Assembly: GCA_964565715.1 (NCBI GenBank)
Contig: CAZMGG010000025.1
Location: forward strand, 1 to 54,075
Direction: 5' to 3'
Length of the DNA stretch: 54,075 bases
Origin: CAZMGG01 sp964565715
GTDB lineage: Bacteria > Planctomycetota > UBA1135 > UBA2386
Below the pieces are notes generated by a model. It did no database searches. It saw only the letters and a program-made list of their open reading frames with translations, and was not told the DNA's origin. Positions 33,268 through 41,957 of this stretch are shown piece after piece (within the stretch, counting starts at the first letter, position 1; every line of letters starts with the position of its first letter). Made by a program: the position numbers and the translations under genes.

Positions 33268-34983
33268 ATGAAGCATCTCCGCGCCTTCCCCGCAGTCCTC
33301 CTCCTGAGCGCGCTCGCCGCGCCGGCCCTCGCCCAGCAGCACAAGGAACTCGGCCGCATCTGGCCGTTCGATTCGGTGCCGATGGGCTGGCTGCAGGAGG
33401 CCTACGACTTCCAGCCCAGCCAGGAATGGCTCGACCACGCCCGGCTGAGCTCGGCGCGCTTCGGTCGCGGCTGCTCGTCGTCGTTCGTCAGCCCGCACGG
33501 GCTGATCATGACCAACCACCACTGCGCCCGGGACCAGATCGCCAAGGCCAGCCCCGCGGACCAGGACTGGCAGAAGGACGGCTACTACGCCGGCAGCCAC
33601 GACCGCGAGGTCAAGCTGGAGGGCCTGACCGTGCAGCAGCTGGTCGGCATCCGCGACATCACCAAGGAGGTGGCCCAGGGTGACGACGGGAAGGACCTGA
33701 TCGCCCAGATGAAGGAGGCCCAGCCGCAGTTCGACCACCAGCTGGTGCAGCTCTATCAGGGCGGCGTGCAGCAGGTGTACAGCTACAAGATCTGGGACGA
33801 CATCCGGCTGGTCTGTGCGCCGCACGGTCAGAGCGCCCACTTCGGCGGCGACCCGGACAACTTCACCTACCCGCGCTGGGGTCTCGACTTCACCTTCGTG
33901 CGCGCGTACGTCGACGGCAAGCCGGCCGACACCAGCAAGCACTTCTTCCAGTGGAAGACGGCGGGTGCCAGCGAGGGCGAGCTGGTGTTCGTCACCGGCA
34001 ACCCGGGTTCCACCGGCCGCCTGCAGACCCTGGCCCAGGTCGAACACCTGCGCGACGCGTTCTATCCGCTGACCCTGCAGGTGGTGGACCAGCGCCTGGC
34101 GACGGCGCGCAAGGCCGCGGCGCAGAGCGACGAGAAGCGCAAGGAGCTGCTGCCGCAGATCCTCAGCCTGGAGAACACCCAGAAGGCGTTCCGCGGCTAC
34201 CTGGACGGGCTGAAGAACCCGCGGATCATCGAGATCAAGCGGAAGGCCGAGGCGGCGGTGCGCGAGAAGGTGGCGGCGGACCCGGCGCTGCAGGAGAAGT
34301 ACGGCGACGCCTGGGACAACCTGGCGGCGATCGCAGAGGAGAAGACCACGCTGATGATGGCCCGCTCGCGGGGCGAGGCCGACCAGGGCGAGGTGCAGGC
34401 CAGGCTGCAGGCGCTGCAGGCGAAGGAGCGGCAGGAGGGCAAGCGGATCGGCGAGGCGTTCTACGCGGTCTACGGCAAGGCCATTCCGCCGGATGCGACG
34501 CTGACCCTGCGGCTGTCGGACGGCGTGGTCAAGGGCTTCCCGATGAACGGCACGCTGGCGCCGCACTTCACCAGCCTGTTCGGGCTGTATGCGCGCAACA
34601 CCGAGTTCGGCAACAAGTACCCGTTCGACCTGCCGCAGGTGTGGCTCGACAAGATGAAGGACCTGGACCTGACCACGCCGTTCAACTTCGTCGCCACCTG
34701 CGACATCATCGGCGGCAACAGCGGCAGCCCGGTGATCGACAAGGACCAGAACGTGGTCGGCCTGATCTTCGACGGCAACATCGAGATGCTGGGCAACAAC
34801 TACGTGTTCGACGACCAGGTGGCCCGCTCGGTGGCGGTGCACCCGGCGATCATCATCGAGTCGCTGCGCAAGGTGTACGGCGCCGGCAAGCTGGCCGACG
34901 AGATCGAGGGCAAGGGCAGGAAGGGCGGCGGCGCGGCCGCGCCGGGCCGCAAGCCGCAGAAGGCCGGCGCCGCGGGCCGCTAG
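33268..34983 (+). CDS. S46 family dipeptidyl-peptidase (DPP7/DPP11-like)
   Basis: 571 residues, exported (signal peptide ending APALAQ). The chymotrypsin-type triad of family S46 is visible: His85 in MTNHHC, Asp207 in PRWGLDF and Ser485 in GGNSGSP. The fragment IFDGN downstream of the serine has Gly where DPP11 enzymes have Arg, which in that family points to DPP7-like specificity for non-acidic residues at P1; that is an inference. S46 enzymes are usually about 700 residues; this one is shorter by ~130, chiefly in the helical lid region between Asp and Ser. It should release dipeptides from peptides in the periplasm. The last ~30 residues are a Lys/Gly/Ala-rich tail. Own promoter; convergent with the kinase gene. 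Confidence 0.9.
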   Translation: MKHLRAFPAVLLLSALAAPALAQQHKELGRIWPFDSVPMGWLQEAYDFQPSQEWLDHARLSSARFGRGCSSSFVSPHGLIMTNHHCARDQIAKASPADQDWQKDGYYAGSHDREVKLEGLTVQQLVGIRDITKEVAQGDDGKDLIAQMKEAQPQFDHQLVQLYQGGVQQVYSYKIWDDIRLVCAPHGQSAHFGGDPDNFTYPRWGLDFTFVRAYVDGKPADTSKHFFQWKTAGASEGELVFVTGNPGSTGRLQTLAQVEHLRDAFYPLTLQVVDQRLATARKAAAQSDEKRKELLPQILSLENTQKAFRGYLDGLKNPRIIEIKRKAEAAVREKVAADPALQEKYGDAWDNLAAIAEEKTTLMMARSRGEADQGEVQARLQALQAKERQEGKRIGEAFYAVYGKAIPPDATLTLRLSDGVVKGFPMNGTLAPHFTSLFGLYARNTEFGNKYPFDLPQVWLDKMKDLDLTTPFNFVATCDIIGGNSGSPVIDKDQNVVGLIFDGNIEMLGNNYVFDDQVARSVAVHPAIIIESLRKVYGAGKLADEIEGKGRKGGGAAAPGRKPQKAGAAGR

Positions 34984-34993
34984 GCCCGGCCGG

Positions 34994-35677
34994 CTAGTTC
35001 TGGCCGGTACGCTCGGGCGCCTCGGCGCCCTTGCCGTTGCCGGCCGCACCGTTGCGGCCCTGCGCCCGCGTGCGGCGCAGGTAGATGGGTTCCTCGCCCT
35101 GCTTGGGCAGCCCGGCCAGGTCGAGGACCCGCTCCATCAGGCGGACGCGTTCCTGCATGGCCAGGGACTCCACCGGCACGTAGGGCACGGCGAACATCTC
35201 GAGCATCAGCTTGACCATGCCGTCGATGCGCACGACCTCCTCCCACTGCAGGCCGGCGCGGACGCCGTCCTCGACCACCAGCTCCTGGTGCGGGCGCAGG
35301 AAGAAGACCAGGCCGCCGCGCACCCATTCCATGTAGTCGCGCAGGCGCGGGTCGCGGAAGACCTCGCCCAGGATCGTCGAGTGGTGGGCGGCGTAGGCGA
35401 GGTTGCAGAAGGCGCGGTCGCTGACGAACGGGCCGGTGACCTGGCGTTCGGCCTCGATCTGGCGGGCGAAGACCTCGGCCTGGTAGCGATTGACGAGGTC
35501 GACGTCGGCGCGCAGGCGGTCGAGCTGGGCCTCCATCTCCGCGAGCACGCCGCGGGCCACCTCGGCGATCATCGGCACCCCGTAGCGGTCGCGGACCCAG
35601 CGGGCCAGCGTGGTCTTGCCGGTGGCGTGCGAGCCCACGAGGTAGATGCGGATCGGGTCGGCGGCGGGGCGACGCAT
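34994..35677 (-). CDS. P-loop kinase/ATPase resembling NadR ribosylnicotinamide kinase (AAA_28)
   Basis: 227 residues. The ATG at 35677 is preceded by GGAG. A Walker A motif GSHATGKTTL follows IYLVGS near residue 15, and the following sequence (EVARGVLAEMEA, VSDRAFCNLAYAA) fits the NadR C-terminal kinase-like domain of the AAA_28 class. The nicotinamide-nucleotide adenylyltransferase part of NadR is absent. A substrate is therefore uncertain: kinase of a nucleoside or another small molecule is possible. The C-terminal ~30 residues are Gly/Arg-rich and without predicted structure. It is the last gene of the ribH-nusB-ftsY cluster and convergent with the peptidase gene. Confidence 0.72.
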   Translation of the reverse strand: MRRPAADPIRIYLVGSHATGKTTLARWVRDRYGVPMIAEVARGVLAEMEAQLDRLRADVDLVNRYQAEVFARQIEAERQVTGPFVSDRAFCNLAYAAHHSTILGEVFRDPRLRDYMEWVRGGLVFFLRPHQELVVEDGVRAGLQWEEVVRIDGMVKLMLEMFAVPYVPVESLAMQERVRLMERVLDLAGLPKQGEEPIYLRRTRAQGRNGAAGNGKGAEAPERTGQN

Positions 35678-35746
35678 GGGGGACTCCGGGGATGGGTGGA
35701 CCGACGGATGGTAGGTGGGCTGCCGCGGGCGCACAACGCCTGGGGG

Positions 35747-36412
35747 TCAGGCGCTGGCTTCGCCCTCGTCCTTGCGGCCCTCGTCGCGGCGGCCGCGCCG
35801 GCGCTTCCGGGGTTTGCCAACGGGCAGCGCGGCGTGCGCCGCCAGCGCCTTGCGGGCCCGGGTCGCCACCGATTCCTCGGTGAACAGCTCGGCGACCACG
35901 GTGGCCGGGGCCTGCAGGGTCTGCACCAGCAGGTCGGTCAGGACCGCCGTCGGCGTGCCCTCGGGCAGGGGCAGCGGCGCCTCGACGCGCGCGTTGGCGG
36001 CCTGCTCGAGCAGGGGTCGCAGTTCGGCGGCGTCGTCCGGCGTCGGCGGCACCTCCTGGAAGGGCAGGCAGCGGACCTGGCGGTAGAGGCGGTCGGAGGG
36101 CACCTCCAGCAGGCGCACCCGCTGCAGGCCGAGCAGCCAGACGTGGAAGCGTCCATCGGGCAGCTTCTCGTGACGCAGGATCTCGCCGAGACCGGCCACC
36201 GGCAGGACCGGCGGCGCCTCGGTGGGCAGGGCGTCGGCGGCGGACTCCAGCAGGCTGGCGATCACGATCCGGCCGGCGGTGTCGAGGCAGTCCTCGATCA
36301 TCTGCCGGTAGCGCGGCTCGAAGACGTGCAGCGGCATGACCTGGCCCGGGAACAGGAACGCCCCCGGCAGCGGGAACATCGGGATCGGGCCAGGCGGCAG
36401 GGCGGACTTCAC
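35747..36412 (-). CDS. Lon-substrate-binding (LON/PUA-like) domain protein
   Basis: 221 residues from a GTG at 36412. The sequence IPMFPLPGAFLFPGQVMPLHVFEPRYRQMI is the N-terminal domain of Lon proteases, and GRFHVWLLGLQRVRLLEV with YRQVRCLPF completes it. The protease and AAA parts are absent, so this is one of the stand-alone LON-domain proteins that may bind substrates or act as adapters. The last ~25 residues are very basic (KPRKRRRGRRDEGRKDEG). No Shine-Dalgarno at the GTG; TGACAAT lies just upstream on the minus strand. In the ribH-to-kinase cluster. Confidence 0.85.
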   Translation of the reverse strand: MKSALPPGPIPMFPLPGAFLFPGQVMPLHVFEPRYRQMIEDCLDTAGRIVIASLLESAADALPTEAPPVLPVAGLGEILRHEKLPDGRFHVWLLGLQRVRLLEVPSDRLYRQVRCLPFQEVPPTPDDAAELRPLLEQAANARVEAPLPLPEGTPTAVLTDLLVQTLQAPATVVAELFTEESVATRARKALAAHAALPVGKPRKRRRGRRDEGRKDEGEASA

Positions 36413-36479
36413 GAGGCCATTGTCAGCCGAACGGCGGCAAAAGCCCAGGTACCCCGTCGAGTCGGTCGAGCCGTGGAAT

Positions 36480-38516
36480 TCACAGGTCGTGCCAGCCCTC
36501 GATGCCGCGCAGCGTGGCGAGGCGCTCGGCGCCGAGCAGCCAGCGCTGCCATTCGGGCAGCGCGAGGCCGTGGCGGCGGACCTGCGCGGCGGCGGTGGCG
36601 CCCCAGGCGGCATCGCCGAGCCGGTGCATGTGCAGCGCCGCCAGCCACCAGGGCCGCGGGTCGCGTTCGAGGAGCTGGGCGCGCTCGAACAGCTGCATCA
36701 TCGGCTGCACCAGGCCGGAGCCGGCGGCGAGGCCCGCCGGCGTGGTGTCGTCCAGCGCCAGGAAGGCCTCGGCGAAGGCTTCCTCGGCGGCGTAGCGCAC
36801 GGCGGCGCGGAGCTGGCCGCGGGCCTCCAGCCGCCGGCGGAGATCACCGAAGTGCTGCGGCAGCTGCCGCTGCAGCCGCCGGTGCGGGTGATCCCAGACC
36901 TGGGCGATCGCCGCCTCGTGGTCGCCTTCGGCGAAGGCGACGCCGGACAGCAGCACCTGGGCCTCGCTGTCGCCGGGGTCGAGCCGCAGCGCGGAGCGGG
37001 CGGCCTCGCGGGCCTCGGCGAAGCGACCGGCCGTCAGCAGGAGTTCGCCGTGCAGCAGGTGCAACGCCACGTCGTGCGGTCGCAGGGCCAGCGCGGCGCC
37101 CACCGCGGCCAGGGCCCGGGTGGGGTCGCCGGGGGCGAGTTCCTGGGCCAGCAGCTGCAGGTAGCGGCTCTCCCAGGGTTGCACCGCGAGGGCACGGTGC
37201 AGTGGCGCGGGTTCGGCGCGGCCGCCGGCGGTGCGGGCCTGCTGGTAGGCGGCGAACAGCGTGTTGCCGAGCAGGGGCAGCAGGCCCAGCGTCACCAGCA
37301 CGACGCCGACGAGGCGGCGGAGCGGCGCGCGGGTGCCGGCGCCGGGCGGCGGCGGCGTCGAGGGCACGGCGGTGCCGAGGATCGCCAGGGCCACCGCCGG
37401 CGCGTTGCCGAGCGGACTGCGCACCAGCATCAGGGCGGCGAACGCCAACCACGGCGCCAGCCCGTGCGGCGAGGCCAGGCCGCCACGCGACCGCGCCAGC
37501 AGGAACCAGAGCAGGAGCAGGAAGCCCGGCACGCCGTGTTCGACCAGCACCTCCAGGTAGTCGTCGTGCGCGGTCCGCACCTCGGTGCGGAACTGGCGGT
37601 CGAACGACGACAGCTCGATCTCCTGCTGGGTGCGGTGCCGCGGGTACTCGATCTGGAACTGGCCCAGCCCGTGGCCGAGCACCGGCCGTTCGGCGAACAG
37701 CCCGGCGGCGCCGCGGGCGATCTCCCAGCGCACCGCCAGGGTGGAGGGCTCGGCCGGTGGCGTGCCGGCCGCGGCCGGGTCCGCCGGCGGCGGCGCCGGG
37801 CGCGGCAGCAGCACGCCGCCGGTCCCGCCCAGGGCGGCGAGCGCGATCACCAGGAGCAGCGGCCCGCGGCGCGACCGCGGCGCCGTGCCCAGCAGCCAGA
37901 GGGCCGCCAGCGGCAACGCCACCAGGCCCGAGCGGGAGCCGTTGACGCCGAGGTAGGCGGCGGCGGCCACGGTGGCCCAGGGACCGAGGCCGAACGGAAC
38001 CGTGCGGGCGGTCCAGGCGCCCAGCACCAGGGCCGCGGCCACCGCGGTGGCCTCGCTGGCCACGTTCAGGTTGCCGAAGGTGCTGACCGGGGCCAGCGCG
38101 CTGTCGTAGCCGGGCACCAGCACGACGCCCGCGGCCTGCAGCAGGCCGTAGGCGCTCCAGGCGAGCAGCGCCGGCGCGGTGGCGCGGCCCCAGTCGACGC
38201 CTCGGAGGGCGGCTGCGCCCTGGCCCATGACCAGCAGCAGGAGCAGGGCGAGGAGCCAGAGGCCCCGTTCGAGCGCCGGGGCCAGGACGCCCCCGGCCAG
38301 CACGGTGCCGCCCACGCCCCACAGCAGCAGCAGCAGCAGCGGCCGGACCCCGGCGGCGGTCCGTGGCAGCCGCGGGCAGACGATGAGCATTGCGCCCAGC
38401 AGGCCGAGCAGGAGGCCGCGTCGGACCTGCTCGAAGTCGAGCCAGAACGGGTGGAAGGGCAGCGCCAGCAGGGCCACCAGCGCCGCGGGCAGCCAGCCGG
38501 CCCGGCCCGCCGTCAT
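36480..38516 (-). CDS. O-antigen ligase/Wzy-like membrane protein with C-terminal TPR-like region
   Basis: 678 residues. The first ~420 contain about ten to twelve hydrophobic helices with a large loop holding RPVLGHGLGQFQ and the RTAHDDYLEVLVEHGVPG motif, which is the Wzy_C / O-antigen ligase signature. The C-terminal ~250 residues are helical with TPR-like pairs (ALRPHDVALHLLHGELLLTAGRFAEA, EAARSALRLDPGDSEA). This could ligate or polymerise surface glycan at the periplasmic face of the inner membrane; the TPR part likely contacts partners. It starts 4 nt inside ftsY (ATGA overlap). The function is inferred from the Wzy_C motif only; substrate unknown. CTG/CAG microsatellite coding for a leucine run is at about 38322-38340. 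Confidence 0.8.
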   Translation of the reverse strand: MTAGRAGWLPAALVALLALPFHPFWLDFEQVRRGLLLGLLGAMLIVCPRLPRTAAGVRPLLLLLLWGVGGTVLAGGVLAPALERGLWLLALLLLLVMGQGAAALRGVDWGRATAPALLAWSAYGLLQAAGVVLVPGYDSALAPVSTFGNLNVASEATAVAAALVLGAWTARTVPFGLGPWATVAAAAYLGVNGSRSGLVALPLAALWLLGTAPRSRRGPLLLVIALAALGGTGGVLLPRPAPPPADPAAAGTPPAEPSTLAVRWEIARGAAGLFAERPVLGHGLGQFQIEYPRHRTQQEIELSSFDRQFRTEVRTAHDDYLEVLVEHGVPGFLLLLWFLLARSRGGLASPHGLAPWLAFAALMLVRSPLGNAPAVALAILGTAVPSTPPPPGAGTRAPLRRLVGVVLVTLGLLPLLGNTLFAAYQQARTAGGRAEPAPLHRALAVQPWESRYLQLLAQELAPGDPTRALAAVGAALALRPHDVALHLLHGELLLTAGRFAEAREAARSALRLDPGDSEAQVLLSGVAFAEGDHEAAIAQVWDHPHRRLQRQLPQHFGDLRRRLEARGQLRAAVRYAAEEAFAEAFLALDDTTPAGLAAGSGLVQPMMQLFERAQLLERDPRPWWLAALHMHRLGDAAWGATAAAQVRRHGLALPEWQRWLLGAERLATLRGIEGWHDL

Positions 38517-39442
38517 GTCCGGGCTTCCCGCTCGTCGAACTTGAGGATCGCCTCCACGAAGGCTTCGACCCGGAACGGCTCCAGGTCTTCCAGTCCCTCG
38601 CCGATGCCGACGAACTTGACCGGCACCGGCAGCACCGAGCGGATGCCGAACACCGCGCCGCCCTTGGCGGTGCCGTCCATCTTGGCCAGGATCAGACCGG
38701 TCACCGGCGCGGCCTTCTGGAACTCGCTGGCCTGGCGGATCGCGTTCTGGCCGGTGGTCGCGTCCAGCACCAGCAGCGTCTCGTGCGGCGCGTCGGGCAC
38801 CTGCTTCTGGATCACCCGCACGACCTTCTTCAGCTCCTCCATCAGGTTCTTCTGCGTGTGCAGGCGGCCGGCGGTGTCGAGGATCAGGTAGTCGACCTTG
38901 CGGGCCACGGCGGCGGCGACGGCGTCGAACGCCACCGCCGCCGGATCGGCACCGGTGGCCTGCTTGACGATCGGCACCTGCAGCCGACTGGCCCACAGGC
39001 TGAGCTGCTCGACGGCGGCGGCCCGGAACGTGTCGCCGGCGCCGAGCAGGACCGAATGGCCCATGCCGCGCAGGTGCGCCGTGAGCTTGGCGATCGAGGT
39101 GGTCTTGCCGCTGCCGTTGACGCCGACCACCAGGATCACCGTCGGCGGCCGGCCCGCCGCCGCCAGCGGTGCCTCGGCGCCGGCCAGCAGCGCGAGGAGC
39201 TGCCGGCGCAGGAAGGCCGGCACCTCGGCGACCTCCTTGACCTCGCGGGACCGCCAGGCGGCCTTCAGGGCGTCGACGACCTGGGTGCCGACCGGGCCGA
39301 GGTCGGCCTGGTAGAGCACCGCCTCCAGTTCGTCGAGGAAGGCCTCGTCGAGCTTGCGACCGAACGCGAACAGGCGCGAGAAGCCGCGGGCCAGCGCCTC
39401 GCGCGTGCGCCGCAGTCCGGAGAACAGCTTGCCGAACACCAT
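38513..39442 (-). CDS. ftsY: signal recognition particle receptor FtsY
   Basis: 309 residues. GTPase that docks SRP-ribosome complexes at the inner membrane. The NG domain is complete: VGVNGSGKTTSIAKL (G1), LGAGDTFRAAAVEQL, LILDTAGRLHTQ (G3), and LAKMDGTAKGG (G4), with a C-terminal KFVGIGEGLEDLEPF. The acidic A domain found in E. coli is absent; the N-terminal LFSGLRRTREALARG amphipathic helix probably serves for membrane attachment. Start ATG at 39442 is 20 nt after nusB; the Wzy-like gene overlaps its stop by ATGA. Confidence 0.96.
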   Translation of the reverse strand: MVFGKLFSGLRRTREALARGFSRLFAFGRKLDEAFLDELEAVLYQADLGPVGTQVVDALKAAWRSREVKEVAEVPAFLRRQLLALLAGAEAPLAAAGRPPTVILVVGVNGSGKTTSIAKLTAHLRGMGHSVLLGAGDTFRAAAVEQLSLWASRLQVPIVKQATGADPAAVAFDAVAAAVARKVDYLILDTAGRLHTQKNLMEELKKVVRVIQKQVPDAPHETLLVLDATTGQNAIRQASEFQKAAPVTGLILAKMDGTAKGGAVFGIRSVLPVPVKFVGIGEGLEDLEPFRVEAFVEAILKFDEREART

Positions 39443-39461
39443 GCCGGGTCCGCCGCGGGCC

Positions 39462-39932
39462 TCAGGCCTGCTGCTCGGCCGGGCGGGCGGCCTTGGCCTC
39501 CTGCTCCAGATCGATGCGGATCCGGTCGAGGATGCCGTTGACGAAGCCGCCGCTGTTGGCGGTCCTGAACTTCTGGCCCAGCTCGATCGCCGCGTTGATG
39601 GTGACCTTCGGCGGGATGTCCGAGCAGTGGGTGAGCTCGTAGATCGCCATGCGCAGCACGTTGCGATCGATGATCGCCATCCGCTTGAGGTCCCAGTTGC
39701 GCGCCACCAGCCGCAGGCGCTGGTCGAGTTCGTCGCGGTGGGTGAGGGTCCCCTGCAGCAGGCGCAGGGCGAAGGTGCGCACCTCGTCGTCGTCCTTGCT
39801 CTCGTCGGCGACCAGCGCCGCCAGGTCGCGGCCCAGTTCGCGCTCGTAGCCCTCGCCGCGAACGTCGAACTGGTAGAGGAGCTGGATGGCGATCTCGCGG
39901 GCGCGAGTCCGGCGACGTTGGGGCTGGGTCAT
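39462..39932 (-). CDS. nusB: transcription antitermination factor NusB
   Basis: 156 residues. RNA-binding helical protein that joins NusE in rRNA antitermination. The start at 39932 gives the normal N terminus, RRRTRAREIAIQLLYQFDV. The central ARNWDLKRMAIIDRNVLRMAIYEL and the final KVTINAAIELGQKF ... GGFVNGILDRI are textbook family blocks. A TACCCT -10-like hexamer lies upstream on the minus strand within the ribH-nusB gap of 59 nt. Neighbours ribH and ftsY are frequent partners of nusB. Confidence 0.96.
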   Translation of the reverse strand: MTQPQRRRTRAREIAIQLLYQFDVRGEGYERELGRDLAALVADESKDDDEVRTFALRLLQGTLTHRDELDQRLRLVARNWDLKRMAIIDRNVLRMAIYELTHCSDIPPKVTINAAIELGQKFRTANSGGFVNGILDRIRIDLEQEAKAARPAEQQA

Positions 39933-39991
39933 GACGAAGAGCGATCCCGGGGAAGTGGGAGGGCAACAGGGTAGCGGAAGTCGCCGCGGGC

Positions 39992-40513
39992 TCAACGGCC
40001 TGCCGGCGGCATTCCCGCGTCCCGGTCCGACCGGACCGGTGGCAAGGCGCCGAGCCGATCGCGCAGATCGGCCATCTCCAGGGCGGCCAGGGCGGCGTCC
40101 TCGCCCTTGTTGCCGGCACTGCCGCCGGCCCGGTCGAGGGCCTGCTGCAGTTCGGCGCAGGTGAGCAGTCCGAAGCCGATCGGCACGCCATGGTCGAGCT
40201 GGGCCCGCAGCACGCCCTGGGTGGCGCCGTCGCAGACGTTACCGTAGTGGTCGGTGCCGCCGCGGACCACCGCGCCCAGCGCGACGATGGCGTCGAAGCG
40301 GCCCGAGCCGCCGAGCCAGTGGCAGCACTGCGGCAGTTCGAAGGCGCCGGGCACGTGGCAGACCGTGACGTCGTCGTCGGCGACGCCGGCGGTGCGCAGC
40401 GCGCCGAGCGCGCCCGCCAGCAGGCGGTCGGTGACGACCTCGTTGAAGCGGGCGACGGCGATCGCCACGCGGCGGCCGCGGCCGCGGACTTCGCCCCGCA
40501 GGGTGTGGACCAT
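39992..40513 (-). CDS. ribH: 6,7-dimethyl-8-ribityllumazine synthase
   Basis: 173 residues. Penultimate riboflavin enzyme, condensing the ribityl-pyrimidine with dihydroxybutanone phosphate. Motifs: ARFNEVVTDRLLAGAL at the N terminus, VPGAFELP, ALGAVVRGGTDHYGNVC, and GFGLLTC. The catalytic His of the GxxxRGxTxHY segment is present. The last ~25 residues (after EMADLRDRLG) are beyond the usual end, a Pro/Arg/Gly-rich tail. The -10 hexamer TAGGCT at 40526-40521 (minus strand) ends 7 nt before the ATG, pointing to a leaderless mRNA. It starts the ribH-nusB-ftsY cluster; no FMN riboswitch is present and no other rib gene is in the window. Confidence 0.95.
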   Translation of the reverse strand: MVHTLRGEVRGRGRRVAIAVARFNEVVTDRLLAGALGALRTAGVADDDVTVCHVPGAFELPQCCHWLGGSGRFDAIVALGAVVRGGTDHYGNVCDGATQGVLRAQLDHGVPIGFGLLTCAELQQALDRAGGSAGNKGEDAALAALEMADLRDRLGALPPVRSDRDAGMPPAGR

Positions 40514-40520
40514 GGCCGGC

Positions 40521-40526
40521 AGCCTA
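40521..40526 (-). promoter_or_regulatory. -10-like hexamer TAGGCT of ribH
   Basis: Identical to the -10 of the glycogen operon. It ends 7 nt before the ATG; no Shine-Dalgarno is visible. Confidence 0.35.
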
Positions 40527-40558
40527 GGTCCGCGGCAGGGCGGAAGCGAGGGCGGCGT

Positions 40559-41395
40559 TCAGCGGCCGATGCCGAGCGGCAGGGCCTTCTGGAACACCGA
40601 CGGTTCCAGGTAGGTGAACTCGTGGCGCACGTTCAGCAGGCTCTCCGACTCGCCCACCAGCAGCATGGCGCCGGGGTGCATCAGGCGGTGGCAGTGCTGC
40701 AGCGTGGTCTCCTTCGCCGCCTGATCGAAGTAGATCATCACGTTGCGCAGGAACACGAAGTCGAACGGGCGGGAGCGCAGCGGCCGCAGCAGGTTGTGGG
40801 GTTCGAAGCGGACCAGCGCCGCGAGCTTCGGGTCGAAGCGGTGCTGGTCGTGGCCATGGGGCTGGAAGTAGCGCAGGCGCACGTCGGCGGGCACCTGCGC
40901 CAGCGCGTAGGGCCGGTAGAGGCCCGCCCTGGCTTCGTGCAGCACCGCCATGCTGAGGTCGGTGCCGAGGATCTCGATCTGCAGGCCGTTCATGGCGTCG
41001 CCGAGTTCCTGGTGCAGGACGATGGCGGCGGTGCAGGCCTCGGCGCCGTTGCTGGCGGCGGCGCTCCAGATGCGCAGGCCGTTACGGCGGGCGTCGCGGT
41101 CGTGGCGACGCTCGCGGACCCAGGCGCGGAAGACCTCCCAGTGCCTGGGGGCCCGGAAGAAGTAGGTCTCGTTGGTGGTGACCGCGTCGAGGAACTCCTG
41201 CATCTCGGCGGCGGCATCGGGCTGGCCGAGCAGACGGAGGTACTCCCGGTAGGACGCGAGGCCGCGGGCCTTCAGGCGGCGCCGGATCCGGTTGCTGAGC
41301 AGGGCGCACTTGGCATCGGGATAGTGGATCCCGGCGACCTGGTGGATCAGGTCGCGGAAGCGGCCGAACTCGGCGGGGGTGAGGTCGCGCTCCAT
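40559..41395 (-). CDS. cheR: CheR-type protein-glutamate methyltransferase
   Basis: 278 residues. S-adenosylmethionine-dependent methyltransferase, classically acting on chemoreceptor glutamates. A very strong AGGAGG lies before the ATG at 41395. An N-terminal helical domain (FGRFRDLIHQVAGIHYP) and the catalytic motif VTTNETYFFRAPRHWE precede the SAM-binding IWSAAASNGAEACTAAI, and FVFLRNVMIYFDQ follows. There is no cheA, cheB or receptor gene near, so a role in chemotaxis or in another chemosensory-like pathway cannot be assigned. It is divergent from a small membrane protein gene. Confidence 0.9.
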   Translation of the reverse strand: MERDLTPAEFGRFRDLIHQVAGIHYPDAKCALLSNRIRRRLKARGLASYREYLRLLGQPDAAAEMQEFLDAVTTNETYFFRAPRHWEVFRAWVRERRHDRDARRNGLRIWSAAASNGAEACTAAIVLHQELGDAMNGLQIEILGTDLSMAVLHEARAGLYRPYALAQVPADVRLRYFQPHGHDQHRFDPKLAALVRFEPHNLLRPLRSRPFDFVFLRNVMIYFDQAAKETTLQHCHRLMHPGAMLLVGESESLLNVRHEFTYLEPSVFQKALPLGIGR

Positions 41396-41557
41396 GAGTC
41401 TGCCTCCTGGATCGGCAGCGTCGGGGGTCGGAGTCCTGGCGGGTGGATCGCGCCCATCCCATCGGGCTGATCGGGGCGACGACGGCGGCGCGTGGCTCCG
41501 CATTCCGGAGGCCTTTGCTGTTGCGGCGCCGGTACGCGCCGAGCATCGTGCCCGCCG

Positions 41558-41941
41558 ATGACGATCGAGGTTGCCTTCTTCGTGGCCTTGGTGGCCACCG
41601 TCGGGCTGATGCTGGGCGCCCTGGTGGCTGGCCTGCGGCGCTGGCGCCGCCTGCACCTGTGGCTCGGGCCGCTGACCCTGGTGGGGCTGGCGGTGGCGGT
41701 GGTGCTGGCCCTGCGGCTGGGTCAGGCCTGGCAGTTCCCGCCGGACGCCATGCGCATCCACCGGGTGTTCGCCATCACCGCGGCGGGGTCGGCCGTGCTG
41801 GTGGGCGTGACCGGCGTCCTGCTGCTGCGGCGTCCGGCGGTCCGGCGCTGGCATCGCCGGGCGGTGGCGGTGTTCGTGCTGACGGCGCTGTGCGCCACCG
41901 GCACCGGCTTCTGGATCTGGACCGGCGCCGTGCCGCGCTGA
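41558..41941 (+). CDS. small four-helix membrane protein
   Basis: 127 residues with four hydrophobic segments (about 4-24, 36-54, 69-90, 99-120). Charged loops carry His residues at helix ends (RRWRRLHLWLG, RIHRVFAI, RRWHRRAVAVF), giving a pattern of His residues that could coordinate heme, as in several small cytochrome-b-like or DUF420-type proteins. I do not recognise the family with certainty. Start at 41558; a longer frame upstream lacks a plausible membrane start. It is convergent with the phosphatase gene. Confidence 0.6.
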   Translation: MTIEVAFFVALVATVGLMLGALVAGLRRWRRLHLWLGPLTLVGLAVAVVLALRLGQAWQFPPDAMRIHRVFAITAAGSAVLVGVTGVLLLRRPAVRRWHRRAVAVFVLTALCATGTGFWIWTGAVPR

Positions 41942-41957
41942 GTCCCGGGCCGGCGGT

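Noticed and set aside
38322..38340. CAG microsatellite (six or so units)
   Set aside because: It encodes a leucine run in a membrane helix of the Wzy-like protein, which is normal for hydrophobic helices in GC-rich genes.
40514..40558. FMN riboswitch upstream of ribH
   Set aside because: The gap before the next gene is only 45 bp and the promoter -10 lies within it, leaving no room for the conserved structure.
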